A stretch of DNA of 64,000 nucleotides, taken from assembly GCF_008364555.1 (NCBI RefSeq), contig NZ_VTUC01000037.1:1-64000 (forward strand), written 5' to 3'. A program made the position numbers and the translations under genes. Position 1 is the first letter of the stretch, and each line of letters begins with the position of its first letter. The notes beneath the pieces were generated by a model that was given only the letters and a program-made list of their open reading frames with translations, had not been told where the DNA came from and searched no databases. This DNA comes from Enterobacter vonholyi (GTDB lineage: Bacteria; Pseudomonadota; Gammaproteobacteria; Enterobacterales; Enterobacteriaceae). Below, one piece after another: positions 1 through 9,848 of this stretch.

Positions 1-81
1 TGCCGAACTCAGAAGTGAAACGCCGTAGCGCCGATGGTAGTGTGGGGTCTCCCCATGTGAGAGTAGGGAACTGCCAGGCAT
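1..81 (+). rRNA. rrf: 5S ribosomal RNA, 3' part (5' end outside window)
   Basis: The first 81 bases match the last two thirds of an enterobacterial 5S rRNA and end in GCCAGGCAT. The remaining bases agree with the complete 5S copy at 211-330 apart from a terminal-helix change (G at 78, A at 327). It is the first 5S gene of an rRNA operon whose 16S and 23S genes must lie to the left of the window. The layout 5S, tRNA-Thr, 5S, terminator is that of E. coli rrnD. Confidence 0.95.
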
Positions 82-93
82 CAAATTTAGCGT

Positions 94-169
94 GCTGATA
101 TGGCTCAGTTGGTAGAGCGCACCCTTGGTAAGGGTGAGGTCCCCAGTTCGACTCTGGGTATCAGCACCA
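94..169 (+). tRNA. thrV: tRNA-Thr (anticodon GGT)
   Basis: This 76-base cloverleaf begins GCTGATATGG and ends with encoded CCA. The acceptor strands GCTGATA and TATCAGC pair fully. The anticodon arm reads ACCCTTGGTAAGGGT with GGT at its centre, and the T arm contains GTTCGACTC. It is a distal tRNA co-transcribed with the two 5S genes, as thrV is in rrnD of E. coli. Confidence 0.97.
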
Positions 170-210
170 CTTTATACTTAGGTTAAAGTTCGGCAAGAAG
201 TAAAAGAATT

Positions 211-330
211 TGTCTGGCGGCTTTAGCGCGGTGGTCCCACCTGACCCCATGCCGAACTCAGAAGTGAAACGCCGTAGCGCCGATGGTAGTGTGGGGTCTC
301 CCCATGTGAGAGTAGGGAACTGCCAGACAT
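211..330 (+). rRNA. rrfF: 5S ribosomal RNA, second copy of the operon
   Basis: This is a complete 120-base 5S rRNA starting TGTCTGGCGG and ending GCCAGACAT. Helix I pairs TGTCTGGC with GCCAGACA without mismatch. It corresponds to rrfF of the rrnD operon, the extra 5S gene after the distal tRNA-Thr. Its terminal helix carries a U-A pair where the first copy is expected to have C-G, so the two copies differ but both fold. Confidence 0.96.
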
Positions 331-342
331 CAAATAAGTGAG

Positions 343-369
343 AAGGCCATCCGAAAGGATGGCCTTTTT
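343..369 (+). terminator. Rho-independent terminator of the rRNA operon
   Basis: A ten-base stem, AAGGCCATCC with GGATGGCCTT, encloses a GAAA tetraloop and runs into five T residues. It begins 13 bases after the second 5S gene and is the expected end of the rRNA transcript. Confidence 0.93.
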
Positions 370-396
370 GCGTTATGATTCTCGTGAAAACCGTAA

Positions 397-422
397 GCCC
401 GGTAAGCGCAGCGCTACCGGGC
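397..422. repeat. REP-like palindrome between rRNA operon and yhdZ
   Basis: An imperfect palindrome has outer arms GCCCGGTA and TACCGGGC around an AGCGCAGCGC core. It sits between two convergent transcription units, a usual place for REP elements. It resembles the GCCGGGTAAGGCG elements at 49768 and 63132 in outline but not base for base. It could also help terminate yhdZ transcription, although no T tract follows. Confidence 0.55.
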
Positions 423-434
423 AGAAACTGCTGA

Positions 435-1193
435 TTAGTGAATCACCTGCGACAGGAATGCTCGCGTACGCTCTGACTTCGGATGCGCAAAGAACTCATC
501 CGGTGGCGCCTGCTCAACAATCTCCCCGCGGTCCATAAAGATCACCCGATCGGCTACGGTTCGCGCAAATCCCATCTCGTGAGTCACGCACAGCATGGTC
601 ATGCCGGATTGTGCCAGCCCAATCATGGTGTCCAGAACCTCTTTCACCATTTCCGGATCGAGGGCAGATGTCGGTTCATCAAACAGCATAATTTTCGGTT
701 TCATACACAGTGAACGGGCGATAGCCACACGCTGCTGCTGGCCACCCGATATCTGGCCAGGGAACTTATTGGCATGCTCTGCGATGCGCACTCGCTCCAG
801 ATAGTGCATTGCCAACGCCTCGGCTTCCTTTTTCGGCATCTTCCGTACCCAAATCGGTGCAAGCGTACAGTTCTGCAGAACGGTCAGGTGCGGAAACAGA
901 TTAAAGTGCTGAAAGACCATACCCACTTCCTGACGCACGCGTTCGATATTGCGGATATCTTCATTCAGCTCGATACCATCAACCACAATGCGTCCTTGCT
1001 GATGTTCTTCAAGATGATTAATACAGCGAATGGTTGTGGATTTCCCGGAGCCAGAAGGGCCGCAAAGGACGATGCGTTCTCCCTGCTTTACCTTAAGATT
1101 AATGTCCTTCAGGACATGAAACTGTCCGTACCATTTATTCACACTTTCCAGCGTAATCATCGCGTCGGCGGGTGTCATAGTTATTTGGCTCAT
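435..1193 (-). CDS. yhdZ: ABC transporter ATP-binding subunit YhdZ (polar amino acids)
   Basis: This is the ATPase of a polar amino-acid uptake system of the GlnQ/AapP type, 252 residues, the usual family length. The Walker A motif GPSGSGKST is near residue 45, the signature [15 protein letters not shown] near 148, Walker B with [12 protein letters not shown] near 168, and the switch histidine in VTHEMGF near 204. It is the last gene of yhdWXYZ and starts 7 bases after yhdY. It should act on the cytoplasmic face of the YhdX-YhdY channel. The substrate is not shown by sequence; similarity to AapJQMP systems suggests a broad or acidic/amide amino-acid range. Confidence 0.93.
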   Translation of the reverse strand: MSQITMTPADAMITLESVNKWYGQFHVLKDINLKVKQGERIVLCGPSGSGKSTTIRCINHLEEHQQGRIVVDGIELNEDIRNIERVRQEVGMVFQHFNLFPHLTVLQNCTLAPIWVRKMPKKEAEALAMHYLERVRIAEHANKFPGQISGGQQQRVAIARSLCMKPKIMLFDEPTSALDPEMVKEVLDTMIGLAQSGMTMLCVTHEMGFARTVADRVIFMDRGEIVEQAPPDEFFAHPKSERTRAFLSQVIH

Positions 1194-1200
1194 AATTTCC

Positions 1201-2304
1201 TCAGTGCGGTGTACGCCCGGTGTTAAAGCGCTTTTCCAGATGCTGGCTGTAGCGCGACATGCTAAAACAAAAGATCCAGTAGATCAGGGCAGCAAAGACA
1301 TATCCTTCGGTGGACATACCCAGCCAGACAGGGTCAACGGTTGCCTGCTGCACGCTGCTAAAGAGATCGAACAATCCGATGATGATCACCAGGCTGGTAT
1401 CTTTGAAGAGGGCAATGATCGTGTTGACCAGACCCGGGATGACCAGCTTAAGTGCCTGGGGAAGAATGACCAGCCCCTGCGTTTTCCAGTAGCCGAGAGC
1501 CAGTGATTCCGCCGCTTCGTACTGGCCTTTAGGCAACGCCTGCAGACCACCGCGCACAACTTCTGCAACATAGGCGGACTGGAAGAGAATTACCCCGACC
1601 AGGGCACGGATCAGTTTGTCGATCGTTGTGCCTTCAGCCATAAACAGCGGCAGCATGACCGACGACATAAACAGGACGGTGATAAGCGGGACGCCGCGCC
1701 AGAACTCAATGAAGATAACGGAGAGCACGCGTACAATCGGCATTTTTGAACGCCGTCCCAGGGCCAGTAAAATCCCCCACGGTAGCGCACCGGCTATCCC
1801 CACAGAAGCGATAATCAGCGTCAGCGTCAGCCCGCCCCACTGGCGTGTTTCAACGCGTTCCAGCCCCAGGAAACCGCCATACAACAGCACCCAGACAATA
1901 ATCGGATAAACCACCGCCCAGACGGCAATATAGCGTCCACGGTGAGGCAGCTTTTTCCAGAACATGACTGCGACAGAGAGCAGGCCGATAACCAGCGCCA
2001 GATTAATCCGCCAGCGCTGTTCGTGGGGATACAGCCCATACATGAACTGGCCGAAGCGTTCATGGATAAACACCCAGCAGGCGCCGGCTTTTGTACAGTC
2101 TGCCCGAGTTGAACCGACCCAGTTGGCCTGTAAAAACGCCCAGTTCAGCAGGGGAGGAATCAATTCCCACATGAGCCACAGGCAGACAATCGTCAGCAGG
2201 CTGTTACTCCAGCTGGAGAAGAGATTCTTGCGCGCCCAGAGAATGAAACGTCCACCTGTCGAGTTGGCAGGGCGCGAGGAGTGCGACAGTATCGCTTTTG
2301 TCAT
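1201..2304 (-). CDS. yhdY: ABC transporter permease YhdY
   Basis: This membrane permease belongs to the HisM/GlnP family and has 367 residues from the second of two consecutive ATG codons. That ATG is chosen because AAGGA lies 6 bases upstream of it; the first ATG at 2307 is too close. The C-terminal half has the permease core with the EAA loop, seen as the segment containing [12 protein letters not shown] followed by [12 protein letters not shown], which docks on YhdZ. The N-terminal part adds an extra membrane and periplasmic region typical of AapM-like long permeases. It lies 9 bases after yhdX and should pair with it as the heterodimeric channel. Confidence 0.92.
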   Translation of the reverse strand: MTKAILSHSSRPANSTGGRFILWARKNLFSSWSNSLLTIVCLWLMWELIPPLLNWAFLQANWVGSTRADCTKAGACWVFIHERFGQFMYGLYPHEQRWRINLALVIGLLSVAVMFWKKLPHRGRYIAVWAVVYPIIVWVLLYGGFLGLERVETRQWGGLTLTLIIASVGIAGALPWGILLALGRRSKMPIVRVLSVIFIEFWRGVPLITVLFMSSVMLPLFMAEGTTIDKLIRALVGVILFQSAYVAEVVRGGLQALPKGQYEAAESLALGYWKTQGLVILPQALKLVIPGLVNTIIALFKDTSLVIIIGLFDLFSSVQQATVDPVWLGMSTEGYVFAALIYWIFCFSMSRYSQHLEKRFNTGRTPH

Positions 2305-2313
2305 CATAAATCC

Positions 2314-3495
2314 TTAGCGCTCGACCAGTGCTATACGACGGTTATAGAGGTTCATCAGCAATGAAATCACCAGGCTGATGATGAGATAGACAGACATCGT
2401 GATGGCGATGGTTTCAATGGCTTGTCCGGTCTGGTTAAGCACGGTTCCGGCGAAGAGTGACACCATATCCGGATAACCAATAGCGGCGGCCAGCGACGAG
2501 TTTTTAACGATGTTGAGATACTGGCTGGTCAGAGGCGGAATGATGACCCGTAAAGCCTGCGGGATAATGACCTGGCGAAGCGTCACGGTATGGGGTAATC
2601 CCAGCGAGCGTGCCGCCTCGTGCTGTCCGTAAGGTACGGCCTGGATCCCGGCACGAATAATCTCGGCAATAAACGCGGACGTATAAATCGACAGCGCCAA
2701 TGTTAGAGCTGCCAGCTCGGGAATTAACACCATTCCACCCTGGAAGTTAAAGCCTCGTAGGTGTGGAACATCCCAGTGCAACGCGGCCCCAAACAGCCAG
2801 TGTGCCACCAGCGGCAGGCTAACGAGCAGGATAACTGCCGTGGGCCAGGTTCTGCGAAGCTGACCGGTTTTGATCTGATGCTTGCGGTTAAAACGGAATA
2901 CCCCGGCAGACAGAGCAAACGCTATCACAATCGCGCCGATAAAAGCGTACAGACCTTCACCCGGCAGAGGAGAAGGGATAGACAACCCACGGTTGCTCAG
3001 GAAAAAAAGCTCAAACGCGTCGACGGCCTGACGGGGGCCGGGTAGGTTACGCAATACGGCAAAATACCAAAAGAAGATCTGCAGGAGCGGGGGGATATTG
3101 CGGAACGTTTCAATATAAACAGTCGACAGCTTCCGCAGGAGCCAGTTTTCAGAAAGACGCGCCAGGCCAATAAAGAAGCCCAGTATCGAGGCGAAGACGA
3201 TACAAAGCGCCGATACCAGCAGCGTATTCAGTAAACCGACCACGAACACGCGTCCATACGTGTCACCTTCCTGGTAATCAATAAGATGCTGAACAATACC
3301 AAACCCCGCGCTGCGGTCTAAAAACGCGAAACCGGAGGTAATGCCGCGATTATTCAGGTTGGTGATGGTGTTATGGATGAGATACACGGCGATGAGAACA
3401 ACCGCAACAATAGCAATAATCTGGAATAGCCAGGCGCGGACCGCGGGATGAGAAAAGGATAGCGATCCTTTTACGGCTGAGCGGCGATGGGACAT
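2314..3495 (-). CDS. yhdX: ABC transporter permease YhdX
   Basis: This is the partner permease of YhdY, 393 residues from the ATG at 3495, which gives the E. coli length; the ORF can be extended upstream by 12 codons with no added support. An N-terminal membrane segment near residues 18-40 is followed by the transport core. The EAA loop is GQHEAARSLGL with IIPQALRVIIPP near residue 320. It is the second gene of yhdWXYZ. The sequence between 3496 and 3561 separates it from the binding-protein gene and has a short GC-rich dyad, common where the binding protein is made in excess. Confidence 0.93.
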   Translation of the reverse strand: MSHRRSAVKGSLSFSHPAVRAWLFQIIAIVAVVLIAVYLIHNTITNLNNRGITSGFAFLDRSAGFGIVQHLIDYQEGDTYGRVFVVGLLNTLLVSALCIVFASILGFFIGLARLSENWLLRKLSTVYIETFRNIPPLLQIFFWYFAVLRNLPGPRQAVDAFELFFLSNRGLSIPSPLPGEGLYAFIGAIVIAFALSAGVFRFNRKHQIKTGQLRRTWPTAVILLVSLPLVAHWLFGAALHWDVPHLRGFNFQGGMVLIPELAALTLALSIYTSAFIAEIIRAGIQAVPYGQHEAARSLGLPHTVTLRQVIIPQALRVIIPPLTSQYLNIVKNSSLAAAIGYPDMVSLFAGTVLNQTGQAIETIAITMSVYLIISLVISLLMNLYNRRIALVER

Positions 3496-3561
3496 AAGAA
3501 ACCTCAGTAACCATGACTCTGGAGTGGGCACTGCCGGAGCAGTGCCCGTTACAGCTATGAC

Positions 3562-4587
3562 TTAACGTACTGGTGGTGCGTACTGAATACCGCCGTTGTT
3601 CCAGAGATTGTTCTGGCCGCGTTTGATCTTCAGCGGGCTTTCCGATCCCACGTTGCGTTCAAAGATCTCAGAGTAGTTGCCCACCTGTTTGATGATGTTG
3701 TAAGCCCACTTGTTATCCAGCTTCAGATCCTTGCCGAAATCACCTTCTGTACCCAGCAGGTGTGCCATATCCGGGTTGGATGGTTTAGCAGCTTTCTCGT
3801 CCACGTTTTTCGAGTTGATGCCCATCTCTTCTGCGTTCAGCATGGCGAATAGCGTCCAGCGAACAATGGAGAACCAGTCTTCATCGCCACGACGTACCAC
3901 CGGTCCGAGAGGTTCTTTGGAGATCACTTCAGGCAGAACAATCCATTCTGCCGGGTTGCTCAGCTTAATGCGTAAGGCATACAGCTGTGACTGGTCAGAG
4001 GCCAGCGTGTCGCAACGGCCGGATTCCAGCGCTTTAGCCGATTCATCCGAGCGGTCGAATGTCACTGGCGTATATTTCATGTTATTTGCTTTGAAATAAT
4101 CGGCGACGTTCAGCTCGGTATCGGTGCCCGCCTGGATACAAACGGTGGCCCCATCCAGCTCCTTAGCGCTTTTCAGGCCGGCTTTGTTGTGGGTCAGGAA
4201 GCCGATGCCGTCATAATAGGTCACGCCCGTAAATGACATCCCCATGCCTGCATCACGGGATGACGTCCAGGTGGTATTACGGGAGAGCATGTCGACCTCG
4301 CCGGACTGCAGTGCCGTAAAGCGTTCTTTCGCCGTCAGCGGGGTGTATTTTACTTTGCTGTCATCACCAAAAACGGCGGCTGCAACGCCACGGCAGACAT
4401 CCACATCAATACCGGTAAATTTGCCGTTCGCATCGGCATAAGAGAAGCCAGGCAAACCGTCACTGATACCGCATTGAACAAAACCTTTCTTTTTAACGGC
4501 ATCCAGTGTCGTTCCCGCATGGGCTTGACCAGCTACGGCAAACAACATGCCTGCAGCGGCCAGGCTGGCTATCATCGTCTTTTTCAT
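3562..4587 (-). CDS. yhdW: Periplasmic amino-acid-binding protein YhdW
   Basis: This is the solute-binding subunit of the YhdWXYZ transporter, 341 residues. A signal peptide covers about residues 1-24, with a basic start MKKT, a hydrophobic core and an AHA-type cleavage site. The mature part has the SBP family 3 fold, beginning with DAVKKKGFVQCGISDGLPGF and including the segment GIDVDVCRGVAAAVFGD. It captures an amino acid in the periplasm and delivers it to YhdX/YhdY. It is first in the operon and lies 85 bases downstream of a sigma-54-type promoter, which suggests nitrogen control. The gene is intact, with no frameshift. Confidence 0.93.
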   Translation of the reverse strand: MKKTMIASLAAAGMLFAVAGQAHAGTTLDAVKKKGFVQCGISDGLPGFSYADANGKFTGIDVDVCRGVAAAVFGDDSKVKYTPLTAKERFTALQSGEVDMLSRNTTWTSSRDAGMGMSFTGVTYYDGIGFLTHNKAGLKSAKELDGATVCIQAGTDTELNVADYFKANNMKYTPVTFDRSDESAKALESGRCDTLASDQSQLYALRIKLSNPAEWIVLPEVISKEPLGPVVRRGDEDWFSIVRWTLFAMLNAEEMGINSKNVDEKAAKPSNPDMAHLLGTEGDFGKDLKLDNKWAYNIIKQVGNYSEIFERNVGSESPLKIKRGQNNLWNNGGIQYAPPVR

Positions 4588-5060
4588 AATGCATCCTGTG
4601 TGGCGAAATTTATCGTTATAGAGGCGTTTTTAAACGCTTTACCTGTCTGTGGCTTTGGCCAACGTTTATAAAGCAAACGTAATGCCAGTTTTGCGTCCGA
4701 CAAAATTAGAGATGAGTGAACGCTTAATGCTGAGTGTAGACAGGCTTAAATAAAACGAGCGCCCTGAAACGGTGCGAAATTACAACCTGTGCCACAAATT
4801 GGAGCAAAAGTTTTGAGTCGAGTCAGGAAAAAGAAGAGATAGTTTTCAGCGTGAATATTGGCAGGGTATTCAATAATATTAATGTGTGAAAATCATCACG
4901 ATAGGCCAGGTAATTTGAGTGACTATACGAAAAAGTTGTGACTGGCGTCAGGCTTAAATTAATTACGCGAATAAATGCGGGGCTATTTTTTTACTTATTT
5001 GAAAATGCTGCACTCATTAAAAGCAAAAGCGCGGACAGAGCCGCGCTTTCTCAACAGATG
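4588..5060. other. Intergenic region upstream of yhdW
   Basis: The 473 AT-rich bases between yhdW and yhdV hold no credible gene. They contain the sigma-54-type promoter at 4672-4687 and, at 4885-4900, a CRP-like dyad TGTGA-N6-TCACG matching nine of ten key bases. The dyad is about 200 bases upstream of the promoter, so it could be a remote regulatory site or chance. The last part is the 3' flank of yhdV; I see no strong terminator there. Confidence 0.6.
4672..4687 (-). promoter_or_regulatory. Sigma-54-type promoter for yhdWXYZ
   Basis: On the minus strand the sequence reads TGGCATTACGTTTGCT. This has the -24 GG and -12 GC separated by ten bases and matches the TGGCAC-N5-TTGCT pattern at all but one key position. 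Transcription would start near 4660, giving a leader of about 75 bases before yhdW. As I recall, yhdW is among the NtrC-activated genes of E. coli, which fits. I did not find a convincing NtrC palindrome upstream. Confidence 0.68.
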
Positions 5061-5282
5061 TTACTTCGTCAGGGCAACAATACCCAGCGTCAAACCCGCC
5101 ACTGCGGCAGCACCGCCGGCGATAGCACCTGCAGTTTCCCAGTTATCCTGGGTGGTGCCTTTCATACAGGTATTGGTATGAACCAGTCGGCCCTGGTCGT
5201 CGTAAACCGGTACACATGGAGAGTCGTGCGCGCAACCAGCAAGCAGCGCAGCGAGGAGTGCAACGGAAATGAATCTTTTCAT
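5061..5282 (-). CDS. yhdV: Small lipoprotein YhdV
   Basis: This is a 73-residue predicted lipoprotein. The signal peptide MKRFISVALLAALLAGC ends in lipobox LAGC, with cysteine 17 as the acylated residue. Residues AHD after it do not include an aspartate at position +2, so outer-membrane sorting is expected. The C-terminal third is a glycine/alanine-rich hydrophobic stretch (AGAIAGGAAAVAGLTLGIVAL), like glycine-zipper segments in small envelope proteins. Its function is unknown. It lies between acrEF and yhdWXYZ as in E. coli and probably has its own promoter, since acrF is followed by a terminator. Confidence 0.88.
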   Translation of the reverse strand: MKRFISVALLAALLAGCAHDSPCVPVYDDQGRLVHTNTCMKGTTQDNWETAGAIAGGAAAVAGLTLGIVALTK

Positions 5283-5586
5283 GATGTTACCTCAGTATTA
5301 TTTCTCGTCCGCTATAAAGCCAGGAGGGCAATTAACGAACTGGAGGTTATTTTACCACCGGGGTAAGTCCACGTTACACGAGGAATAATCTCAAATTATG
5401 TAGTTTGTAAAAATCGTGGAGAAAAGCCGGTTTCAGGACGAATTAATGGAGACATTATGAAGGGGTAATAGAGTGTTTTTACTTAATACAAATCATCGTA
5501 TTTTTAACATGACTTTTGCTTAATGCCTAATTCATTGTTTATCTTAAAAATAAAAAAGGCACCCGAGGTGCCTTTTTAGGGAAATG
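5283..5586. other. Intergenic region between yhdV and acrF
   Basis: This AT-rich spacer of 304 bases lies upstream of yhdV and downstream of acrF. Its one clear element is the acrF terminator at 5553-5577. The remainder presumably holds the yhdV promoter, but I could not place one with confidence, and no small ORF with a ribosome-binding site stood out. Confidence 0.5.
5553..5577 (-). terminator. Rho-independent terminator after acrF
   Basis: A perfect 11-base stem, AAAAAGGCACC with GGTGCCTTTTT, has a three-base loop. It lies 9 bases beyond the acrF stop codon, and on the minus strand a run of T residues follows the stem. Flanking A and T tracts mean it could work on both strands, but only acrF runs into it. 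Confidence 0.9.
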
Positions 5587-8500
5587 TTAATCTTTATGAC
5601 GGGTAAAGCGTCGACGGACAACCACAAAGAAGACGGGCACGAAGAAAATCGCCAGAAGCGTTGCAGAAAGCATTCCCCCCATCACACCCGTACCGACGGC
5701 GTTTTGTGCGCCGCTCCCGGCCCCGGCGCTGATTACCAGCGGCATGACACCAAGGATAAAGGCCAGGGAAGTCATCAGGATCGGTCGAAGGCGCATCCTT
5801 GACGCCTCCAGTGTGGCTTCAATGATGCCTGAATCTTCTTTCTCCATCAGGTCCTTAGCAAATTCGACGATCAAAATGGCGTTTTTCGCCGATAAACCAA
5901 TCGTCGTCAGCAGGCCGACCTGGAAATAGACGTCATTGTTTAATCCACGCAGTGACGCTGCGAGAAGCGCCCCAATGACCCCCAGCGGCACAACCAGCAT
6001 AACGGAGAACGGAATGGACCAGCTTTCATACAGCGCTGCCAGACACAGGAACACCACGATCAGTGAAATGGCGTACAGGGCAGGTGCCTGGTTACCCGAA
6101 AGCCGCTCCTGATAAGACATCCCCGTCCAGTCATATCCGATACCGGAAGGCAGTTTTGCCGCGAGGCTTTCCATCATAGCCATAGCCTCACCGGTACTTT
6201 TACCCGGGGCTGACTCACCGAGGATCTCCATAGAGGGCATCCCGTTATAGCGCTCCAGTCGGGGTGAACCATAGACCCAGCGAGCGTTGCTAAAGGCTGA
6301 GAAAGGGACCATTTCTCCATTCGCGCTGCGCACGTAAAGGTTGTTAATATCTCCTGGCAACATACGGAATTTTGCGTCGGCCTGTACGTAGACTTTTTTC
6401 ACGCGCCCATGATCGATAAAGTCGTTCACATAGGTGCCACCTAAGGCCGTTGAAATCGTCTGGTTGACGTCAGAAAGACTGACGCCCAGCGCCTGTGCTT
6501 TCTCCTGGTCGACATCAAGCTTGAACTGGGGCGTATCTTCAAGACCGTTAGGTCGCACGCTAACCAGCAGATCAGAGTGCTCTTTCACCATGTTAAGCAG
6601 TTGGTTACGCGCCTGAGTCAGCTGGGTATGCCCCAGGTTAGCCTGATCGATCAATTCAAAATCGAAGCCCGTAGCGGTACCCAGTTCGATAATTGCAGGC
6701 AGGTTAAACGGGAACACGAGGCCATCTTTAATCTGACTGAAGGCTTTAGTCGCGCGACCGACAATCGCCTCAACGCCGTTTTTCTGTCCCGGGCGTTCCT
6801 CCCAGGGCTTCAGGCTGACGAAGGCAATGCCGGCGTTCTGACCCTGGCCGCTAAAGCTAAAGCCATTTACGGTAAAGACGGATTCGACGTTCGCCTTCTC
6901 TTTGTTCAGGTAATAGTCCTGTACCTGGTCGAGCACCTGTTGAGTACGCGTCTGAGTTGCACCTGCCGGGAGTTGAACCATCGTCATGAACACCCCCTGA
7001 TCCTCTTCGGGCAGAAAGGAGGTAGGTAAGCGCAGGAAGAGCACCGCCATCCCACCGACGATGATGACGTACACCACCAGATAGCGCCCTGTCTTGCGCA
7101 AAATACCGCTCACGCTGTTGCTGTAGTGCTCCACGCTTTTATCAAAGAGCGCATTAAACCAGCTGAAAAAGCCACCTTTTTTCTGACGATGGTCGTCGGA
7201 TACGGGCTTAAGCAACGTTGCGCAGAGTGCGGGCGTCAGGATTAGCGCAACCAGTACCGACAGCGCCATAGCGGACACGATAGTCAGTGAGAACTGGCGA
7301 TATATTGCTCCAGTCGAGCCGCCAAAAAAGGCCATTGGAATAAAGACCGCCGAGAGCACCATGGCGATCCCTACCAGCGCACCCTGGATCTGCTCCATCG
7401 ACTTCTGCGTGGCCTCTTTGGGCGGCAGGTTATCCTCGACCATGACGCGTTCAACGTTCTCAACGACCACGATAGCGTCATCGACCAGCAGACCTATCGC
7501 CAGCACCATGCCGAACATCGTCAGGGTATTGATGGAGAAACCAAATGCCGCCAGAACCGCGAAGGTACCCAGCAGAACGACCGGCACCGCGATAGTCGGG
7601 ATGAGCGTTGCCCGCAGGTTTTGCAGGAAGAGGTACATGACCAGGAAGACGAGAATGATTGCTTCAAACAGGGTCTTCACCACTTCGTGGATAGAGATTT
7701 TTACAAAAGGCGTGGTGTCATAGGGATAGACAACTTTCAGACCCTGTGGGAAGAACTGCTGCAGTTGCGTCAGCTTGCTCTTAATGGCAGCCGCAGTGTC
7801 CAGCGCATTTGCTCCGGTTGCCAGCTTGATCCCGAGACCGGTTGCCGCCTGCCCGTTGATTTTAGTGACCATGTTGTAGTTTTCGCCACCGAGCTCAATG
7901 CGAGCCACATCCTTCAGATGAACCATCGAGCCGTCCTGATTCACCTTGAGCGTCACGCGGCCAAATTCCCCCGGTGATTTCAGGCGAGTTTGCGCGATGA
8001 TCGAGGCATTCAGCTGCTGACCGGGAATGGACGGCGTTCCGCCCAGCTGGCCTGCCGCTATCTGGTCGTTCTGCGTTTTCAGCTGGCTGATAATATCCAG
8101 CGGCGTCAACTGGTATTTGTTCATCGCGTTGCTGTCGAGCCAGATGCGCATCGCATACTGAGCACCAAACAGCTGCACGTCGCCAACGCCAGACGTTCGG
8201 CTGATGGCATCTTTGACGTTTGAGGCGACGTAATCAGAGATGTCGTTCTGCGTGAGATTTTTGTTGTCAGAAACAAAACCGGCGACCAGCAGGAAGCTGC
8301 TGCTGGATTTCTCCACGCCGATCCCTTGCTGCTGCACCTCTTGCGGCAGCAGCGGCATGGCGAGCTGCAGCTTGTTTTGCACTTGTACCTGAGCGATATC
8401 CGGATCGGTTCCTGACTCGAAGGTCAGAGTGATGGTGACGTTGCCCGCTGAATCGCTGGTGGATGACATATACATCAGGTTATCGATACCGTTCATGTTC

Positions 8501-8700
8501 TGTTCGATAACCTGAGTCACGGTATCCTGTACCGTTTGAGCGTCCGCTCCAGGGTAGGTCGCGGATATCGCCACGGCGGGAGGTGCAATGGTTGGGTACT
8601 GTGCGACGGGGAGTTTGAGAATGGCCAGCCCGCCAGCAATCATCAAAATGATAGCAAGTACCCAGGCGAAAACCGGTCTCTGAATAAAGAAATTAGCCAT
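5587..8700 (-). CDS. acrF: RND multidrug efflux transporter AcrF
   Basis: This is the inner-membrane proton/drug antiporter of the AcrEF-TolC pump, 1037 residues, the length of AcrB-type RND proteins. The N-terminus [20 protein letters not shown] starts the first of twelve membrane segments. The proton-relay aspartates are in [15 protein letters not shown] near residue 407 and the relay lysine in [12 protein letters not shown] near 940. Two large periplasmic loops form the porter domain. It follows acrE by 11 bases in one operon. In E. coli the AcrEF pump is usually poorly expressed and repressed by AcrS or H-NS. The call as AcrF rather than AcrB rests on position next to acrS and yhdV. Confidence 0.92.
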   Translation of the reverse strand: MANFFIQRPVFAWVLAIILMIAGGLAILKLPVAQYPTIAPPAVAISATYPGADAQTVQDTVTQVIEQNMNGIDNLMYMSSTSDSAGNVTITLTFESGTDPDIAQVQVQNKLQLAMPLLPQEVQQQGIGVEKSSSSFLLVAGFVSDNKNLTQNDISDYVASNVKDAISRTSGVGDVQLFGAQYAMRIWLDSNAMNKYQLTPLDIISQLKTQNDQIAAGQLGGTPSIPGQQLNASIIAQTRLKSPGEFGRVTLKVNQDGSMVHLKDVARIELGGENYNMVTKINGQAATGLGIKLATGANALDTAAAIKSKLTQLQQFFPQGLKVVYPYDTTPFVKISIHEVVKTLFEAIILVFLVMYLFLQNLRATLIPTIAVPVVLLGTFAVLAAFGFSINTLTMFGMVLAIGLLVDDAIVVVENVERVMVEDNLPPKEATQKSMEQIQGALVGIAMVLSAVFIPMAFFGGSTGAIYRQFSLTIVSAMALSVLVALILTPALCATLLKPVSDDHRQKKGGFFSWFNALFDKSVEHYSNSVSGILRKTGRYLVVYVIIVGGMAVLFLRLPTSFLPEEDQGVFMTMVQLPAGATQTRTQQVLDQVQDYYLNKEKANVESVFTVNGFSFSGQGQNAGIAFVSLKPWEERPGQKNGVEAIVGRATKAFSQIKDGLVFPFNLPAIIELGTATGFDFELIDQANLGHTQLTQARNQLLNMVKEHSDLLVSVRPNGLEDTPQFKLDVDQEKAQALGVSLSDVNQTISTALGGTYVNDFIDHGRVKKVYVQADAKFRMLPGDINNLYVRSANGEMVPFSAFSNARWVYGSPRLERYNGMPSMEILGESAPGKSTGEAMAMMESLAAKLPSGIGYDWTGMSYQERLSGNQAPALYAISLIVVFLCLAALYESWSIPFSVMLVVPLGVIGALLAASLRGLNNDVYFQVGLLTTIGLSAKNAILIVEFAKDLMEKEDSGIIEATLEASRMRLRPILMTSLAFILGVMPLVISAGAGSGAQNAVGTGVMGGMLSATLLAIFFVPVFFVVVRRRFTRHKD

Positions 8701-8711
8701 GTCGTCGTCCC

Positions 8712-9848
8712 TTAACCGGCTGGAGTCGTTGTGGTATCCGGCGTGGCGACGACGGTTACCCCCGGTCTGACTTTCTGTAGCCCGCTGACGATCACGCGGT
8801 CACCGTTTTTCAGCCCTTCGGTTACCAGCCAGCGGTCCCCAATCGCCTGAGGCGCAACGACGGTACGCGACTCAACCTGGTTTTTATCGTTCACCACCAT
8901 CACGGTGGCTTCGCCTCGCGGTGTGCGGGTCACGCCTTGCTGGGGAACCAGAATCGCATCCGGCTGCGTACCTTCATCAATGCGGGCGCGAACGAACATG
9001 CCGGGTAACAGCAGATGTTGAGGATTCGGGAAAATAGCGCGCAGGGTAATCGAGCCGGTACTTTCGTCCACCGTGACGTCAGAGAACTGCAATCTGCCTT
9101 TCAGCGGATAGGGCTGTCCGTTCTCCATCAGTAGCTCAACGCTGCTGGCGTTATCGCCTTTTTGCAGGCTCGTTTGTTTAAGGCGCATAAAATCATTGCT
9201 GGACTGGGTGACATCGACATAAATAGGATCGAGCTGCTGGACCGTTGCCAGCGCAGCGGTTTGTCCGTTCGTCACCAGCGCCCCTTCCGTCACGCTGGAT
9301 TTGCCGATGCGACCATCGACGGGAGACGTCACCTTGGTATAAGCAAGATTGATTCGTGCACTTTCAACGCCCGCTTTGGCGGCGACGACGCTGGCATCTG
9401 CCTGCTGGGCCGTGGCGACGGCCTGGTCATACTCTTGCTTGCTGACATACTGTGTGCCGACCAGCGGGAGATAACGTTTCACCGTCAGGTGCGCAATATT
9501 GGCCGCCGCCTGGGCCTTCGCCAGCTCGCCTTTCGCGTTATCGTATGCCGCCTGATAGGTTGCAGGATCAATCTGATAAAGCGAATCCCCGGCTTTTACA
9601 TCGCTACCTTCCGTGAAGTTGCGGCGCAGGATGATACCGCTAACCTGCGGACGAACCTCTGCAACGCGGAACGCATCTGTTCTTCCCGGGAGTTCAGTGG
9701 TGACAGCCAGAGGCGCGCTTTGCACAATATGCACGCTGACCTGAGGTGCCTGCAGGTGTTGTTGATTTTCCTGACCATCGCATCCAGTGAGCAGTACCGC
9801 GCAGACAATGAAACCGGATATGGGCAAGCGTCTGAAATGATTCGTCAT
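8712..9848 (-). CDS. acrE: Efflux periplasmic adaptor AcrE
   Basis: This is the membrane-fusion lipoprotein that links AcrF to TolC, 378 residues. The N-terminal signal ends in lipobox LTGC, with lipidated cysteine 23. A lipoyl half-motif and beta-barrel flank an alpha-helical hairpin at about residues 95-170, rich in alanine, glutamine and lysine ([19 protein letters not shown]). The sequence [20 protein letters not shown] is the second lipoyl half. It is first in the acrEF operon, divergent from acrS with 385 bases between them. It is a few residues shorter than E. coli AcrE, with a variable Thr-rich C-terminal end. Confidence 0.92.
   Translation of the reverse strand: MTNHFRRLPISGFIVCAVLLTGCDGQENQQHLQAPQVSVHIVQSAPLAVTTELPGRTDAFRVAEVRPQVSGIILRRNFTEGSDVKAGDSLYQIDPATYQAAYDNAKGELAKAQAAANIAHLTVKRYLPLVGTQYVSKQEYDQAVATAQQADASVVAAKAGVESARINLAYTKVTSPVDGRIGKSSVTEGALVTNGQTAALATVQQLDPIYVDVTQSSNDFMRLKQTSLQKGDNASSVELLMENGQPYPLKGRLQFSDVTVDESTGSITLRAIFPNPQHLLLPGMFVRARIDEGTQPDAILVPQQGVTRTPRGEATVMVVNDKNQVESRTVVAPQAIGDRWLVTEGLKNGDRVIVSGLQKVRPGVTVVATPDTTTTPAG

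Noticed and set aside
1..81. Truncated 5S as a pseudogene
   Set aside because: It is cut by the window edge only; the visible part is intact and in rRNA-operon context.
4781..4800. TGGCAC upstream of yhdW as a sigma-54 promoter
   Set aside because: The GC at the -12 position is missing; the element at 4672-4687 is correct in spacing and sequence.
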